From: Nocardioides sp. Iso805N
GTDB lineage: Bacteria > Actinomycetota > Actinomycetes > Propionibacteriales > Nocardioidaceae
NCBI RefSeq assembly: GCF_000364605.1
Contig: NZ_KB822576.1
Span: 186,001 to 250,000, forward strand
DNA length: 64,000 nucleotides
Reading direction: 5' to 3'
Shown: in pieces, positions 18,385 through 28,480 of the stretch
Layout of the letters: the number at the start of each line of letters is the position of its first letter
Position numbering within the stretch: position 1 is the first letter of the stretch
The notes under the pieces: model-generated
Databases searched by the model: none
What the model was told of the DNA's origin: nothing
Seen by the model: only the letters and a program-made list of their open reading frames with translations
Program-made: the position numbers and the translations under genes

Positions 18385-19326
18385 TCAGCGCGACAGCACG
18401 ACGCGAGCCACCGCCGACTGCTCCAGGCTCCCCAACCAGACGGTCCCGTCGTGCTCGCGCACTCCCGTCACCATGGCGTAGTGCTCGGCCGGAAGCTGGA
18501 GATCGTGCACCACCCGGCCGGCGACGTCGTAGGCCTGCACACGGACGCTGGGCTGGATCCTGGGCTGCAGCCACTCGGGAACCCGGGTGGCGCCGCGCTG
18601 GATCCACGACGGCGCGCGGTGCAGCCGCTCCAGCATCGTGTTGACAGGGCTGGCGATCGTCACCCAGATCAGCCCGTCCGAGCCGGTGGCGATGTTGTCC
18701 GGATGGCCGGGCAGGCCGGCGACGAGGAGGTCGCTGATCCCGGCGCGCTCGCCGGTGAGCCAGTGCCGTACGACGGTGCAGGCGCCCGTCTCCGCCACCG
18801 CGACGAACGACTCGTCGGGGGCCAGCGCCACGCCGTTGGCGAAGGCCAGACCGTCGAGCACGACGCTCACCTCGCCCGAAACGTCGAGTCGCAGCAGCCG
18901 CCCGGTGCGGGTGTTCTGCACCAGGTCGTCCTTCCACTGCGGCTGGCCGAAGCGGGTGGAGGAGTCCGAGAACCAGACGGTGCCGTCGGTCCCGATCGCC
19001 GCGTTGTTGCAGAACCGCATCGCTCGCCCGTCGACCTCGGCGACCCGGCGCTCCACCGCGCCGCTGCGCGGATCGACCAGCAGCAGGCCGAGGGTCGAGT
19101 CGCACACCAGCAACCGGCCGTCGGGGTAGAGTTCGATGCCGAGCGGGCGCCCGCCGGTCTGCGCGATCAGGTCCAGCCGGCGCCCATCGTGAGCGATCCG
19201 CCACAGCGAGCCGTCGGCGGTGCCGGTGTAGACGCAGCCCTCGTCCGGGCCGGCGGTGGCGACGAGGACGTCCTCACAGCCCTGGGCGGGCACGGGCAGG
19301 ACCTCGAGGTCGGTGGGCGCCGTCAT
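18385..19326 (-). CDS. SMP-30/gluconolactonase-like beta-propeller protein
   Basis: This 313-residue protein belongs to the SMP-30/strictosidine-synthase-like six-bladed propellers. It shows [54 protein letters not shown], and [16 protein letters not shown], the last carrying metal-binding Asn/Asp positions of the family. There is no signal peptide, so it is cytosolic. It likely hydrolyses a lactone or ester, but the substrate is unknown. Its ATG overlaps the stop of the NUDIX gene (ATGA), so the two are co-translated. Confidence 0.8.
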   Translation of the reverse strand: MTAPTDLEVLPVPAQGCEDVLVATAGPDEGCVYTGTADGSLWRIAHDGRRLDLIAQTGGRPLGIELYPDGRLLVCDSTLGLLLVDPRSGAVERRVAEVDGRAMRFCNNAAIGTDGTVWFSDSSTRFGQPQWKDDLVQNTRTGRLLRLDVSGEVSVVLDGLAFANGVALAPDESFVAVAETGACTVVRHWLTGERAGISDLLVAGLPGHPDNIATGSDGLIWVTIASPVNTMLERLHRAPSWIQRGATRVPEWLQPRIQPSVRVQAYDVAGRVVHDLQLPAEHYAMVTGVREHDGTVWLGSLEQSAVARVVLSR

Positions 19327-19751
19327 GGTCGCAGGGTGGCATAGACCTCGGACCCGAGGAACCCCGGAAGCACCGCGCGGGCGGAATCGCTCAACGGGAG
19401 GTCCAGGATCACCTCCGGATCGACGAAGACGATCTGGCGACCCTCGCCGAGCACGATGTCGGCGTCCGTCGCGGTGGTGGCGGCGGTGTAGAGCGCCATC
19501 CGGTCGTCGCTGGCCCGCTCGACGTGGTGGATGTCGTAGACGCCCACCAGCTGGAGCTCCTCGGGCGCGAGCACGAGGCCGGTCTCCTCGTGAAGCTCAC
19601 GTACCGCTGCCTCGAGGAACGACTCCCCCGGCTCCACGTGCCCGCCGCTGGCCGCCCAGCGGTCCGGGGCGATCGGAGCGTGCTCGTCGCGCTCCTGCAG
19701 AAGCACCCAGCCACGGCTGTCGACGAGCAGGACGCAGGCGAAGTCGGTCAT
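19323..19751 (-). CDS. NUDIX hydrolase
   Basis: A 142-residue NUDIX fold with the box GGHVEPGESFLEAAVRELHE followed by ETGL, matching GX5EX7REUXEEXGU. The length fits a single-domain nucleoside-diphosphate-linked pyrophosphatase. The substrate is not predictable. The ATG at 19751 follows a TACCGT box by 7 nt, and the gene heads a two-gene unit with the SMP-30-like protein. Confidence 0.88.
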   Translation of the reverse strand: MTDFACVLLVDSRGWVLLQERDEHAPIAPDRWAASGGHVEPGESFLEAAVRELHEETGLVLAPEELQLVGVYDIHHVERASDDRMALYTAATTATDADIVLGEGRQIVFVDPEVILDLPLSDSARAVLPGFLGSEVYATLRP

Positions 19752-19758
19752 GCCCCTC

Positions 19759-19764
19759 ACGGTA
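19759..19764 (-). promoter_or_regulatory. -10 box of the NUDIX gene, leaderless
   Basis: TACCGT on the minus strand, 7 nt before the ATG at 19751. Confidence 0.6.
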
Positions 19765-19815
19765 GCGACGGCCTGTCCCCCACCCCGGGCGCGTTGCACT
19801 GCTGGGCCGGGGTGG

Positions 19816-19821
19816 CAGACT
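19816..19821 (+). promoter_or_regulatory. -10-like box of the small membrane protein gene
   Basis: CAGACT, then 6 nt, then the ATG at 19828. The first base departs from TANNNT, but the spacing is exactly that of the other leaderless genes. Confidence 0.45.
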
Positions 19822-19827
19822 CGGCCC

Positions 19828-20061
19828 ATGGCTCTCGACAACACCCAGAAGGCCCGTCTCACCGTTGCCGCCGTCGCGGTCCAGGCCGCCATCGCTGCGG
19901 TCACCATCCGCGACATCAACCGGCGCCCGAAGGCCGGAGTGCGCGGCCCGAAGGCGATCTGGCGCCTGCTCGGGAGCGTCAACACCCTCGGCTCTGCCGC
20001 CTACTGGGTGATCGGCCGCAAGCGCACCGCACCGGCGGTGCTCGTCAGCCAAGAAAGCTGA
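19828..20061 (+). CDS. Small conserved-looking membrane protein
   Basis: A 77-residue protein with one N-terminal membrane helix (LTVAAVAVQAAIAAVTI) and a basic, Pro/Gly-rich middle with a weak second hydrophobic stretch (LGSAAYWVIG). It resembles the short PLDc_N-like membrane proteins of Actinobacteria (RRPKAGVRGPKAIWRL), but I cannot name a family. The last 17 bases overlap, tail to tail, the 3' end of yjbQ. Confidence 0.6.
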   Translation: MALDNTQKARLTVAAVAVQAAIAAVTIRDINRRPKAGVRGPKAIWRLLGSVNTLGSAAYWVIGRKRTAPAVLVSQES

Positions 20062-20446
20062 ACCGCACCTCGCGGACGTCGTTGTCGACGTTGAGGTCGA
20101 CCAGGCAGACGCTCTGCCAGGTCCCCAGCGCCAGTCGTCCGTCGAGCACCGGCACGGTCGCGTACGGCGGGATCAGCGCGGGCATCACGTGCGAGCGACC
20201 ATGACCGCGCGAACCGTGCCGGTGCCGCCAGCGGTCGTCCCTGGGCAGCAGCTCGTCCAACGCCGCCAGGAGGTCCTCGTCGCTGCCGGCACCCGTCTCG
20301 ATGATCGCGATCCCGGCCGTCGCGTGTGGGACGAACACGTGCAGCAGACCGTCCCCGCGGCCGGCGGCGTACTCCCGGGCGTCGGCGGTGATGTCGAGCA
20401 CCACCTCGCGGTCACCGGTGCGATAGGTCGTGGTCCGTGAGTCCAT
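20045..20446 (-). CDS. yjbQ: Secondary thiamine-phosphate synthase family protein (YjbQ/UPF0047)
   Basis: A 133-residue YjbQ-fold protein with HVFVPHATAGIAIIETG, RHRHGSRGHGRSHVMPAL and LALGTWQSVCLVDLN, all hallmarks of UPF0047, whose conserved His and Glu line a metal site. In some bacteria this family supplies thiamine-phosphate synthase activity, but the physiological role is disputed. The neighbouring MTH1187 thiamine-binding protein supports a thiamine link. The ATG at 20446 follows a CAGCAT hexamer by 6 nt. Confidence 0.88.
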   Translation of the reverse strand: MDSRTTTYRTGDREVVLDITADAREYAAGRGDGLLHVFVPHATAGIAIIETGAGSDEDLLAALDELLPRDDRWRHRHGSRGHGRSHVMPALIPPYATVPVLDGRLALGTWQSVCLVDLNVDNDVREVRFSFLG

Positions 20447-20452
20447 GCCCCC

Positions 20453-20458
20453 ATGCTG
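20453..20458 (-). promoter_or_regulatory. -10-like box of yjbQ
   Basis: CAGCAT on the minus strand, 6 nt before the ATG. It is off-consensus at the first base. Confidence 0.35.
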
Positions 20459-20490
20459 CCGGGTGGCGCAACCCGCGGATGCCGTGGCGA

Positions 20491-20790
20491 TCAGTCGCCG
20501 AGCAGCCTGTTGACCCGGTCGACCTTGGCCTGGAGCTGACCGGTGAACCCGGGACGGATGTCGGCCTTGATCACCAGCGAGACGCGCGGCGCGACCGCGA
20601 CCACGGCGTCGGTGGCGCGCCTGACCACGTCGAAGCACTCCTCCCACTCGCCCTCGATGGTGGTGAACATCGAGGTGGTCTCGTGCGGCAGACCGGACTC
20701 GCGCACCACCTTGACGGCGGCGGCGACGGCCTCGGCGACGCCGCCGCTCTCATCACCGGTGGTGGGGGCGACGCTGAAGGCGAGAAGCAT
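20491..20790 (-). CDS. MTH1187-family thiamine-binding protein
   Basis: A 99-residue ferredoxin-like fold protein of the MTH1187/YkoF-related family (DUF77): MLLAFSVAPTTGDESGG, TTSMFTTIEGEWEECFDVV and APRVSLVIKADIRPG. Members bind thiamine and form tetramers. It sits 44 nt upstream of yjbQ on the same strand. The ATG follows a TAGGGT box by exactly 6 nt. Confidence 0.9.
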   Translation of the reverse strand: MLLAFSVAPTTGDESGGVAEAVAAAVKVVRESGLPHETTSMFTTIEGEWEECFDVVRRATDAVVAVAPRVSLVIKADIRPGFTGQLQAKVDRVNRLLGD

Positions 20791-20796
20791 GGCTCC

Positions 20797-20802
20797 ACCC
20801 TA
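20797..20802 (-). promoter_or_regulatory. -10 box of the MTH1187-family gene, leaderless
   Basis: TAGGGT on the minus strand ends 6 nt before the ATG at 20790. Confidence 0.65.
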
Positions 20803-20831
20803 GGGGCAGGCCACGAGGTCGATCGGTGACG

Positions 20832-20837
20832 GTAGGG
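20832..20837 (+). promoter_or_regulatory. -10 box of the unknown two-gene unit
   Basis: TAGGGT on the plus strand, about 50 nt upstream of the first ATG. Unlike its neighbours, this transcript has a leader with a GGAAGGA ribosome-binding site before the ATG at 20889. Confidence 0.5.
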
Positions 20838-20888
20838 TCACCGAACCAACCACGCGCGCGTCGGGTCGCGCGCCGGCGGAAGGACTCC

Positions 20889-21119
20889 ATGAGCACCGCA
20901 CTGCAGCACCTTGCCCATCGCCTGCGGGTGCCGGTCGACCAGGTGCCGGTACTGGGCGAGCACGACGAGGCCCGGATCCTGGCTTACGAGAAGCTCGTGC
21001 ACCGGGCGATGGATCGTGAGGGCGCTGCCCTGACCCACGCCCTGGAGGAGGCGCTCACCTTCGTCCCGCGCCTGCTGCGGCCGGTGGCGAAGAAGCTGCT
21101 CGGCGGCGCGCATGAGTGA
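20889..21119 (+). CDS. Unknown small protein, first gene of a two-gene unit
   Basis: A 76-residue helical protein (STALQHLAHRLRVPVDQVPV, then ALEEALTFVPRLLRPVAKKL) with no signal peptide or membrane helix. A clear GGAAGGA site precedes the ATG. It overlaps the next gene by 8 nt, which implies stoichiometric co-expression. I do not recognise a family. Confidence 0.65.
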   Translation: MSTALQHLAHRLRVPVDQVPVLGEHDEARILAYEKLVHRAMDREGAALTHALEEALTFVPRLLRPVAKKLLGGAHE

Positions 21120-21810
21120 GCTGCGCACCCGGATCGAGATCACCAAGCTGGCCCGCGAGCTCGACGTCGAGGAGACCGAGCTCGACTACCTCAGCGCCAG
21201 CAGTCCCGAGGAGCTGCGCGAGCTGCGCCGGGTCACCGGCGCCGCGCTCTTCGCGCGGCACGAGGCCCGACTTCGGATGCTCGCCTCGGCGAGCGGGATC
21301 CTGCCCGCTGGGGTGACGGCGAAGATCGCGGAGAACGCGATGGGACCCCGCCTGAGCGCACGGTTGGTCAGCGTGATGGAGCCCGAGGCGGCGGCCCGGG
21401 TGGCCGGCCACGTCTCCCCCGAGTTCCTGGCGGCGCTGGCGGTCGGGCTCGACCCGCACCGGGTGCGGCCGATCCTGGCGCTGCTGCCCGCCGAGACGAT
21501 GCTCGACATCGCCCGCAGGCTGATCCGGTCGGGCCAGCTGATCGCGTTGGCCCGGTTCGTCGCGGTCGTGGAAGCCGACATCATGGTCACGATCGCGGAG
21601 GAGGCGAGCGGCGCCGACCTGCTGCAGATCGTCCTCTACGCCGACGAGGAGACCGGGCTCGCGACCCTCTTCCGCAGGCTGCCCGAGCCGACGCTGTCCG
21701 AGATCCTGGACGCGGCCGGGGACGCCCAGGAGCGCGACGTCGTACTCGAGGTGCTGGCGGTGCTCGATGCGGAGGCACGGGACCGGGTGCTCGCTGCCGC
21801 GGGTCACTGA
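21112..21810 (+). CDS. Unknown all-helical protein (MgtE N-domain-like repeats)
   Basis: A 232-residue soluble protein built from helical pairs of 25-35 residues (LVSVMEPEAAARVAGHVSPE, then VRPILALLPAETMLDIARRL, then LATLFRRLPEPTLSEILDAA). The pattern of paired helices with a conserved Leu-Pro-x-Glu/Asp turn resembles the superhelical N-domain of MgtE, but there is no CBS or transmembrane part. Its ATG overlaps the preceding stop by 8 nt. It ends at two hairpins shared with acnA. Function unknown. Confidence 0.65.
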   Translation: MSELRTRIEITKLARELDVEETELDYLSASSPEELRELRRVTGAALFARHEARLRMLASASGILPAGVTAKIAENAMGPRLSARLVSVMEPEAAARVAGHVSPEFLAALAVGLDPHRVRPILALLPAETMLDIARRLIRSGQLIALARFVAVVEADIMVTIAEEASGADLLQIVLYADEETGLATLFRRLPEPTLSEILDAAGDAQERDVVLEVLAVLDAEARDRVLAAAGH

Positions 21811-21811
21811 C

Positions 21812-21893
21812 GGTTTTGACCCCTGGGGGTCAAGACCGCCACCCAACCACAGACGCACACGACCCGCCCCCGAATCCGGGAGCGGGTCGTGTG
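21812..21893. terminator. Double hairpin between convergent genes
   Basis: Hairpin one: GGTTTTGACCCC (21812-21823) with GGGGTCAAGACC (21826-21837), one wobble. Hairpin two: a perfect 12-bp stem CACACGACCCGC (21856-21867) with GCGGGTCGTGTG (21882-21893). Together they serve the unknown gene pair and acnA. Confidence 0.8.
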
Positions 21894-21912
21894 GTGGTTC
21901 AGCCGGTCAGCG

Positions 21913-24729
<2,817 letters not shown>

Positions 24730-25060
24730 CGCTCACATCTCCTAGGTTCAAGCGACGGGCTGTGAAGTCTTCAACGCCATCCTGCCGCCTGCTGACACGG
24801 GCGGGAAAGTAAGGCTCCCCTTGCTTCGGGAGTGATTCACCCAGGCCTAACGTCTTGATATCAAGATACACGAGATCGAGGGATTTTTCAGATCTGCCGA
24901 TCACTGGGCGAAGGGGCGTCGCCTGGGTGTAGACCCAGCATGGAGCAAGCCCTCGATGCGACAGGAGAGGTCCCGATGGCCGGGACCGACGACTCGTTCG
25001 AAACCTGGGGGCGGCCGCTCCAGGCCCGGCTCGCGTGGCGCGACAGTTGGAGGCAGCACG
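24730..25060. other. 331-bp divergent control region (acnA and DUF4232)
   Basis: It holds the acnA leader with a small hairpin (CTCCCC 24815-24820 with CGGGAG 24827-24832), the palindrome at 24853-24866, and about 190 bp before the DUF4232 gene. An ATG frame from 24940 (MEQALDATGEVPMAGTDDSF) runs out of frame into DUF4232 and has no support as a gene. Confidence 0.5.
24853..24866. promoter_or_regulatory. Perfect 14-bp palindromic operator upstream of acnA
   Basis: TCTTGATATCAAGA, self-complementary, overlapping a TATCTT hexamer that could be the acnA -10 box on the minus strand. Placement over the -10 box indicates a dimeric repressor site. The regulator is not in this window. Confidence 0.6.
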
Positions 25061-25810
25061 ATGACCGAGAACCCCGGGCACCGCGACGAGATCGGTCAGG
25101 CGCTGCGCTGGCGGGTCGCAGGGGTGGCCGCCGCCGTTCTGCTCGTGGCGGGCGGGATCAGCGTCGCCGTCGGCGTCCTCGCTCACGGGGCCGATCGCAG
25201 CCTGCCGCTGAGCGCTCCGACGAGTTCGACCAGCGTGACCGGCGCGACCACACCTGCCGGGGCCGTGCCGTGGAAGGCGCTCCCGACGACCGATCCGACG
25301 CCGGCGAAGACCGCCCCAGCGTCTCCGGACCCGGCCGCGGCCGAGGGCGTGCAAGCCTGCATCTCCGGCGACCTGCATGCTGAGATCAGCAAGATCGCCG
25401 GTGCCATGGGAACCGCCTACCGTCACCTCACCCTGACGCTTCGAGGCACCAGCCCCTGCCGGATCGAGGGCTACCCGACCATCCAGCTGATGAGTCACGG
25501 CCATCCCCTCGATCTGCCGCTGATGCATGAAGCGGGCGGCATGCCGTTCGGCCGCGCGGAGCCGGTGCTGGTCGCCCCCGACGAGCCGGCCGTGATCACC
25601 ATCGCCTGGGCGGTCTCGCACTCGTGCCCCGTGGTCGACAACGACGCGCTCCGGGTGACGTTGCCAGGGACCACGTCCGTTCTCAGCTTCTCCGGTTTCG
25701 GCACCAGCAGCTGCGACACCACCGAGACGTCCCCTGCGCCACTCATGGTCGGACCGGTCCACCCGCCGACCCCCGTCCGGCACACAGAATCTCGCCGTAC
25801 GACGGCGTGA
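25061..25810 (+). CDS. DUF4232 domain protein, membrane-anchored
   Basis: A 249-residue protein with one N-terminal signal-anchor helix (VAGVAAAVLLVAGGISVAVG, about residues 19-38), an Ala/Pro/Thr-rich linker to about residue 95, then a beta-rich domain: CISGDLHAEISKIAGAMGTA, the CRIEGYPTIQL motif and a C-terminal Cys pair. This matches DUF4232, a family of exported actinobacterial proteins of unknown function. GGAGG stands 7 nt before the ATG, so this transcript has a leader. Confidence 0.82.
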   Translation: MTENPGHRDEIGQALRWRVAGVAAAVLLVAGGISVAVGVLAHGADRSLPLSAPTSSTSVTGATTPAGAVPWKALPTTDPTPAKTAPASPDPAAAEGVQACISGDLHAEISKIAGAMGTAYRHLTLTLRGTSPCRIEGYPTIQLMSHGHPLDLPLMHEAGGMPFGRAEPVLVAPDEPAVITIAWAVSHSCPVVDNDALRVTLPGTTSVLSFSGFGTSSCDTTETSPAPLMVGPVHPPTPVRHTESRRTTA

Positions 25811-25838
25811 CCGAGAGCTGGCCGACGTTCGTGTGGCG

Positions 25839-26708
25839 TCAGCGTGCGGCGAGCACCTCGGCATGCACCCGTACGTCGGAGGCAACGTCCGCGGCCGGCA
25901 GCCCGAACGGCCCGTAGACCACCAGCTCGTCGAAGCCCAGCTCGCCGGCTCGACCGATGGCGTCCTGGTAGGCCGCCACCGACGCGGTCGGTCGGACGGT
26001 GCCGAACCCGAGCAGCAGCGAACGGCGCAGCGTCCCCGGTTCGCGCCCGGTCTTCTCACAGGCGTCGTCGAGCCGCTCACACTGCTCACGCACCAGCGTC
26101 CAGTAGGCCTCCGGCTCGAGCCGGCTCGCCTCCCAGCCCCCGTAGGTGTTCCAGCCGTCGGCATAGCGCGCCGTCAGCGCGAGTGCTCGCGGCCCGTGCG
26201 CGGCCAGCAACAGGAACGGCCGGTCCGTGCCCTCGGGCAGCGCCACCGTCTCCAGACCCTCGAACCCGCGCGCCGTGCCCCGCCACTGCGTGGCCCCGGC
26301 CCAGACCGCGTCCAGTCCGACGACCAGGTCGGCGAAGCGCTCACTCATCTCCCGCGTGGTGAGGGGCGTGCCGGTGTCCGCCAGCGGCTCCCGCGGCGAC
26401 CCGGCGCCCACGCCGAGGATCAGCCGGCCACCCGAGACGTCCTGGACCGTGGCGGCACGACGCGCCAGCGAGACCGGCGAGTGCAGCATCGCCGAGGCGA
26501 CCAACGGGCCGAGCTCGATCCGCTCGGTGACGGTCGCGGCAGCTGCCAGGGTGGCGAAGCCGTCGGCCAGCCAGCCCCCGGCCGCGGTCGGATGCGTCAG
26601 GTGGTCGTAGACGTACGCCGCGTCGTACCCGATCTCCTCCATCAGCCGGAAGTCGGCCGCGAGCTGCCGCCAGGGCCGGGTCTGGACGATGACGACGCCG
26701 AGTCTCAT
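25839..26708 (-). CDS. LLM-class F420-dependent oxidoreductase
   Basis: A 289-residue luciferase-like TIM barrel that begins RLGVVIVQTRPWRQLAADFR, with IGYDAAYVYDHLTHP, GPLVASAMLHSPVSLARRAA, and SGGRLILGVGAGSP, the standard signature of F420-dependent LLM enzymes. It would reduce or oxidise a substrate with coenzyme F420; the substrate is unknown. It is divergent from the DinB gene, with 62 bp between starts. A GACGAT hexamer stands 6 nt before the ATG. Confidence 0.9.
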   Translation of the reverse strand: MRLGVVIVQTRPWRQLAADFRLMEEIGYDAAYVYDHLTHPTAAGGWLADGFATLAAAATVTERIELGPLVASAMLHSPVSLARRAATVQDVSGGRLILGVGAGSPREPLADTGTPLTTREMSERFADLVVGLDAVWAGATQWRGTARGFEGLETVALPEGTDRPFLLLAAHGPRALALTARYADGWNTYGGWEASRLEPEAYWTLVREQCERLDDACEKTGREPGTLRRSLLLGFGTVRPTASVAAYQDAIGRAGELGFDELVVYGPFGLPAADVASDVRVHAEVLAAR

Positions 26709-26714
26709 GTGCCG

Positions 26715-26720
26715 ATCGTC
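26715..26720 (-). promoter_or_regulatory. -10-like box of the LLM oxidoreductase gene
   Basis: GACGAT on the minus strand, 6 nt before the ATG. The first base departs from the TANNNT consensus. Confidence 0.35.
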
Positions 26721-26758
26721 GCACGGGGCGGTTCGTCACAGCATCGACCTCCGACCGA

Positions 26759-26764
26759 TACGTT
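26759..26764 (+). promoter_or_regulatory. -10 box of the DinB-family gene, leaderless
   Basis: TACGTT, then 6 nt, then the GTG at 26771. Confidence 0.6.
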
Positions 26765-26770
26765 GCTCCG

Positions 26771-27265
26771 GTGAGCACTCACGAGCCCTCGGACTTCAGC
26801 GCGAGCATCGGTGAGCAGCTCGCCAGCTTCATCGATGAGCACCGAAGCGGATTGACCGTCTGCCTCGACGGGCTCTCCGAAGCAGAGGCCCGCCAGCGGC
26901 TGGTGCCGTCCAAGACGACGCTGCTCGGACTCGTGAAGCACGCGACCTTCGTTGAGCGGGTGTGGTTCGACGAGGCCGTCACGTGCCGCCCCCGCTCCGA
27001 GATCGGCATCCCCCTCGATCCGGACGAGTCCTTCGATCTGACCGAAGCGGACACGATCGCATCGGTGAGGACTGCCTACGTGCAAGCGTGCGTGGCGTCG
27101 CGCAAGGCTGTGGAGCACCTCGGCGTCGATGACATCGTCAACGGCAACCGACGTGGCCCGCTCCCGATGCGCTGGGTCTACCTGCATGTCCTGCGTGAGC
27201 TCGCCCAGCACTGCGGACACGCCGACATCCTGCGCGAACAGGTGCTGGCCTCACGGCCGCGCTGA
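26771..27265 (+). CDS. DinB-family protein (DUF664-like four-helix bundle)
   Basis: A 164-residue four-helix-bundle protein with KTTLLGLVKHATFVERVWF (metal His in the second helix) and a C-terminal RELAQHCGHADILREQ, which supplies two further His ligands. This is the DinB/DUF664 group, which in Actinobacteria includes mycothiol-dependent S-transferases. The thiol cofactor is inferred only from the family. The GTG start is backed by the TACGTT box 6 nt upstream. Confidence 0.85.
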   Translation: MSTHEPSDFSASIGEQLASFIDEHRSGLTVCLDGLSEAEARQRLVPSKTTLLGLVKHATFVERVWFDEAVTCRPRSEIGIPLDPDESFDLTEADTIASVRTAYVQACVASRKAVEHLGVDDIVNGNRRGPLPMRWVYLHVLRELAQHCGHADILREQVLASRPR

Positions 27266-27307
27266 GCGCTCGGATCCGTTCGTCAGGGAGCCGTGCGCCT
27301 TTCGCGT

Positions 27308-27935
27308 TCACGGGAGCTTGACCTCCCCTTCACCGCCGAACCGCGCCCAGTCCTCAGGGTCGTGGTTGACCCAGACAGCGGCGTCGAGTGCGTCGGCGAC
27401 GGCACGCAGACGCTGGATGGATCGAACCGCGCGCTCGGTGCTCCAGTCCCATCCGCTCGGCAGGATCTGGGTGAGCCCGATCTGGAGGTGCACCGCGTCG
27501 CCGGTGAGGATCAGCGGGCCGTTGTCCATGGTCAGCAGGAGGCTCTGGTGACCCGGCCTGTGTCCGGGTGTCGAGAGGATCTGAACGCTCCCGTCCCCGA
27601 ATACGTCGTGGTCGCCGTGGAGTGGGTGCCAGTCGAAGCCGCGGGTGAGCTCGATGTCCTCGCGTCGGAAGTGCCCCTCGAAGGCAGCCGTGTGCGGCCA
27701 CAGCGCGTAGGGCAGGTCGTCGGCACCGGCGTAGAGCTTCGCGTGCGGGAACAAGTGCAGTCCACCGGCGTGGTCGCAGTGTGGGTGGGACAGCACGACG
27801 TGGGTGATGTCGGCGCAGCTCAGCCCGAGCGCCCCGTTGTCGGTCGATGCGCTGCTCGGGCTCAAACTCCAGGCCCATGTGGGTCAGCAATGCTCCGTAG
27901 GTGCCAACCGGGTCCTCGGCCGCGGAGGGCGCCAT
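27308..27935 (-). pseudogene. Metallo-beta-lactamase-fold hydrolase (lactonase-like), truncated and frameshifted
   Basis: The zinc-binding HPHCDHAGG and downstream STPGHRPGHQSL, LTGDAVH and WVNHDPEDW are those of an AHL-lactonase-like MBL hydrolase. The upstream part (DPVGTYGALLTHMGL to EQRIDRQ) is in another frame. Restoring two bases at 27836 (CAACGGGG to CAACTCGGGG) would give RQLGALGL and one continuous frame. The first 40-50 residues normal for the family are also missing, and the previous gene ends 18 nt upstream. It is probably a decayed gene at the end of the TetR-controlled operon. Confidence 0.7.
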
Positions 27936-27953
27936 GCCGGGACGGGGTTGCCG

Positions 27954-28475
27954 TCAGCGGGTACTTCCGGGGCCGCGCGCGCCGCTCGACGGCTGTAGCG
28001 CGGGGTTCTTGCGGAAGTCCCAGCTGGTGACCTTGGTCGGGGTGACCCGCAGCCAGCCGTGCCGGCCATCGGCGACGAAGGTGTCGCTGCCGGCGTACTT
28101 GCGTGCGAAGAGCAGCTCGGGTTGGACCAGGTCCGGGTTCGGTGCCGACGTCCGGGGTGCCTCGCCGACGACCTCGACCGTGCCGTTGATCTCCACACCG
28201 CGGAGCTCGTGGAAGTCGTGCCCGGCGTCGATCACGACCGCGACATGGGGGTCACGCATCAGGTCGGTCCAGCGCTGGCTCTTGGTCAACGAGTTGAGCC
28301 AGAGGTGCTTCCCGTCCCAGACGAACCACAGAGGTACGACGTGGGGCAGGCCGTCGCCGCCGACGGTTGCTACACGACCGATACGCTCGTGGTTCAAGAA
28401 CGCGTCCATCTCGTCGGGAGTCATCGCGATGCGGCGGCCGCGGCGCTGCTCCTTCATCGGGGTGTCGTCCGCCAT
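27954..28475 (-). CDS. Pyridoxamine 5'-phosphate oxidase-like (split-barrel flavin/F420) protein
   Basis: A 173-residue split beta-barrel: MTPDEMDAFLNHERIGRVAT, PHVVPLWFVWDGKHLWLNS, DPHVAVVIDAGHDFHELRGV and WLRVTPTKVTSWDF. It belongs to the PNPOx-like superfamily; the actinobacterial branch often binds F420 or FMN and reduces xenobiotics, so PdxH activity is not implied. The ATG at 28475 lies 5 nt after the enoyl-CoA hydratase stop; one at 28496 is also possible. The tail (ARGPGSTR) runs straight into the pseudogene. Confidence 0.82.
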   Translation of the reverse strand: MADDTPMKEQRRGRRIAMTPDEMDAFLNHERIGRVATVGGDGLPHVVPLWFVWDGKHLWLNSLTKSQRWTDLMRDPHVAVVIDAGHDFHELRGVEINGTVEVVGEAPRTSAPNPDLVQPELLFARKYAGSDTFVADGRHGWLRVTPTKVTSWDFRKNPALQPSSGARGPGSTR

Positions 28476-28480
28476 CGTCG

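Noticed and set aside
20447..20490. TPP riboswitch near the thiamine-linked genes
   Set aside because: Gaps are too short and no THI-box (CTGAGA) is visible; the genes are leaderless.
24940..25060. Short ATG frame (MAGTDDSFETWGRPLQ) as the start of an ECF sigma factor
   Set aside because: It resembles the first residues of SigE-type factors only faintly and runs out of frame into DUF4232; no sigma domains follow.
27281..28030. Plus-strand open frame over the MBL pseudogene
   Set aside because: No homology-like motifs; the zinc motif and MBL features read on the minus strand.
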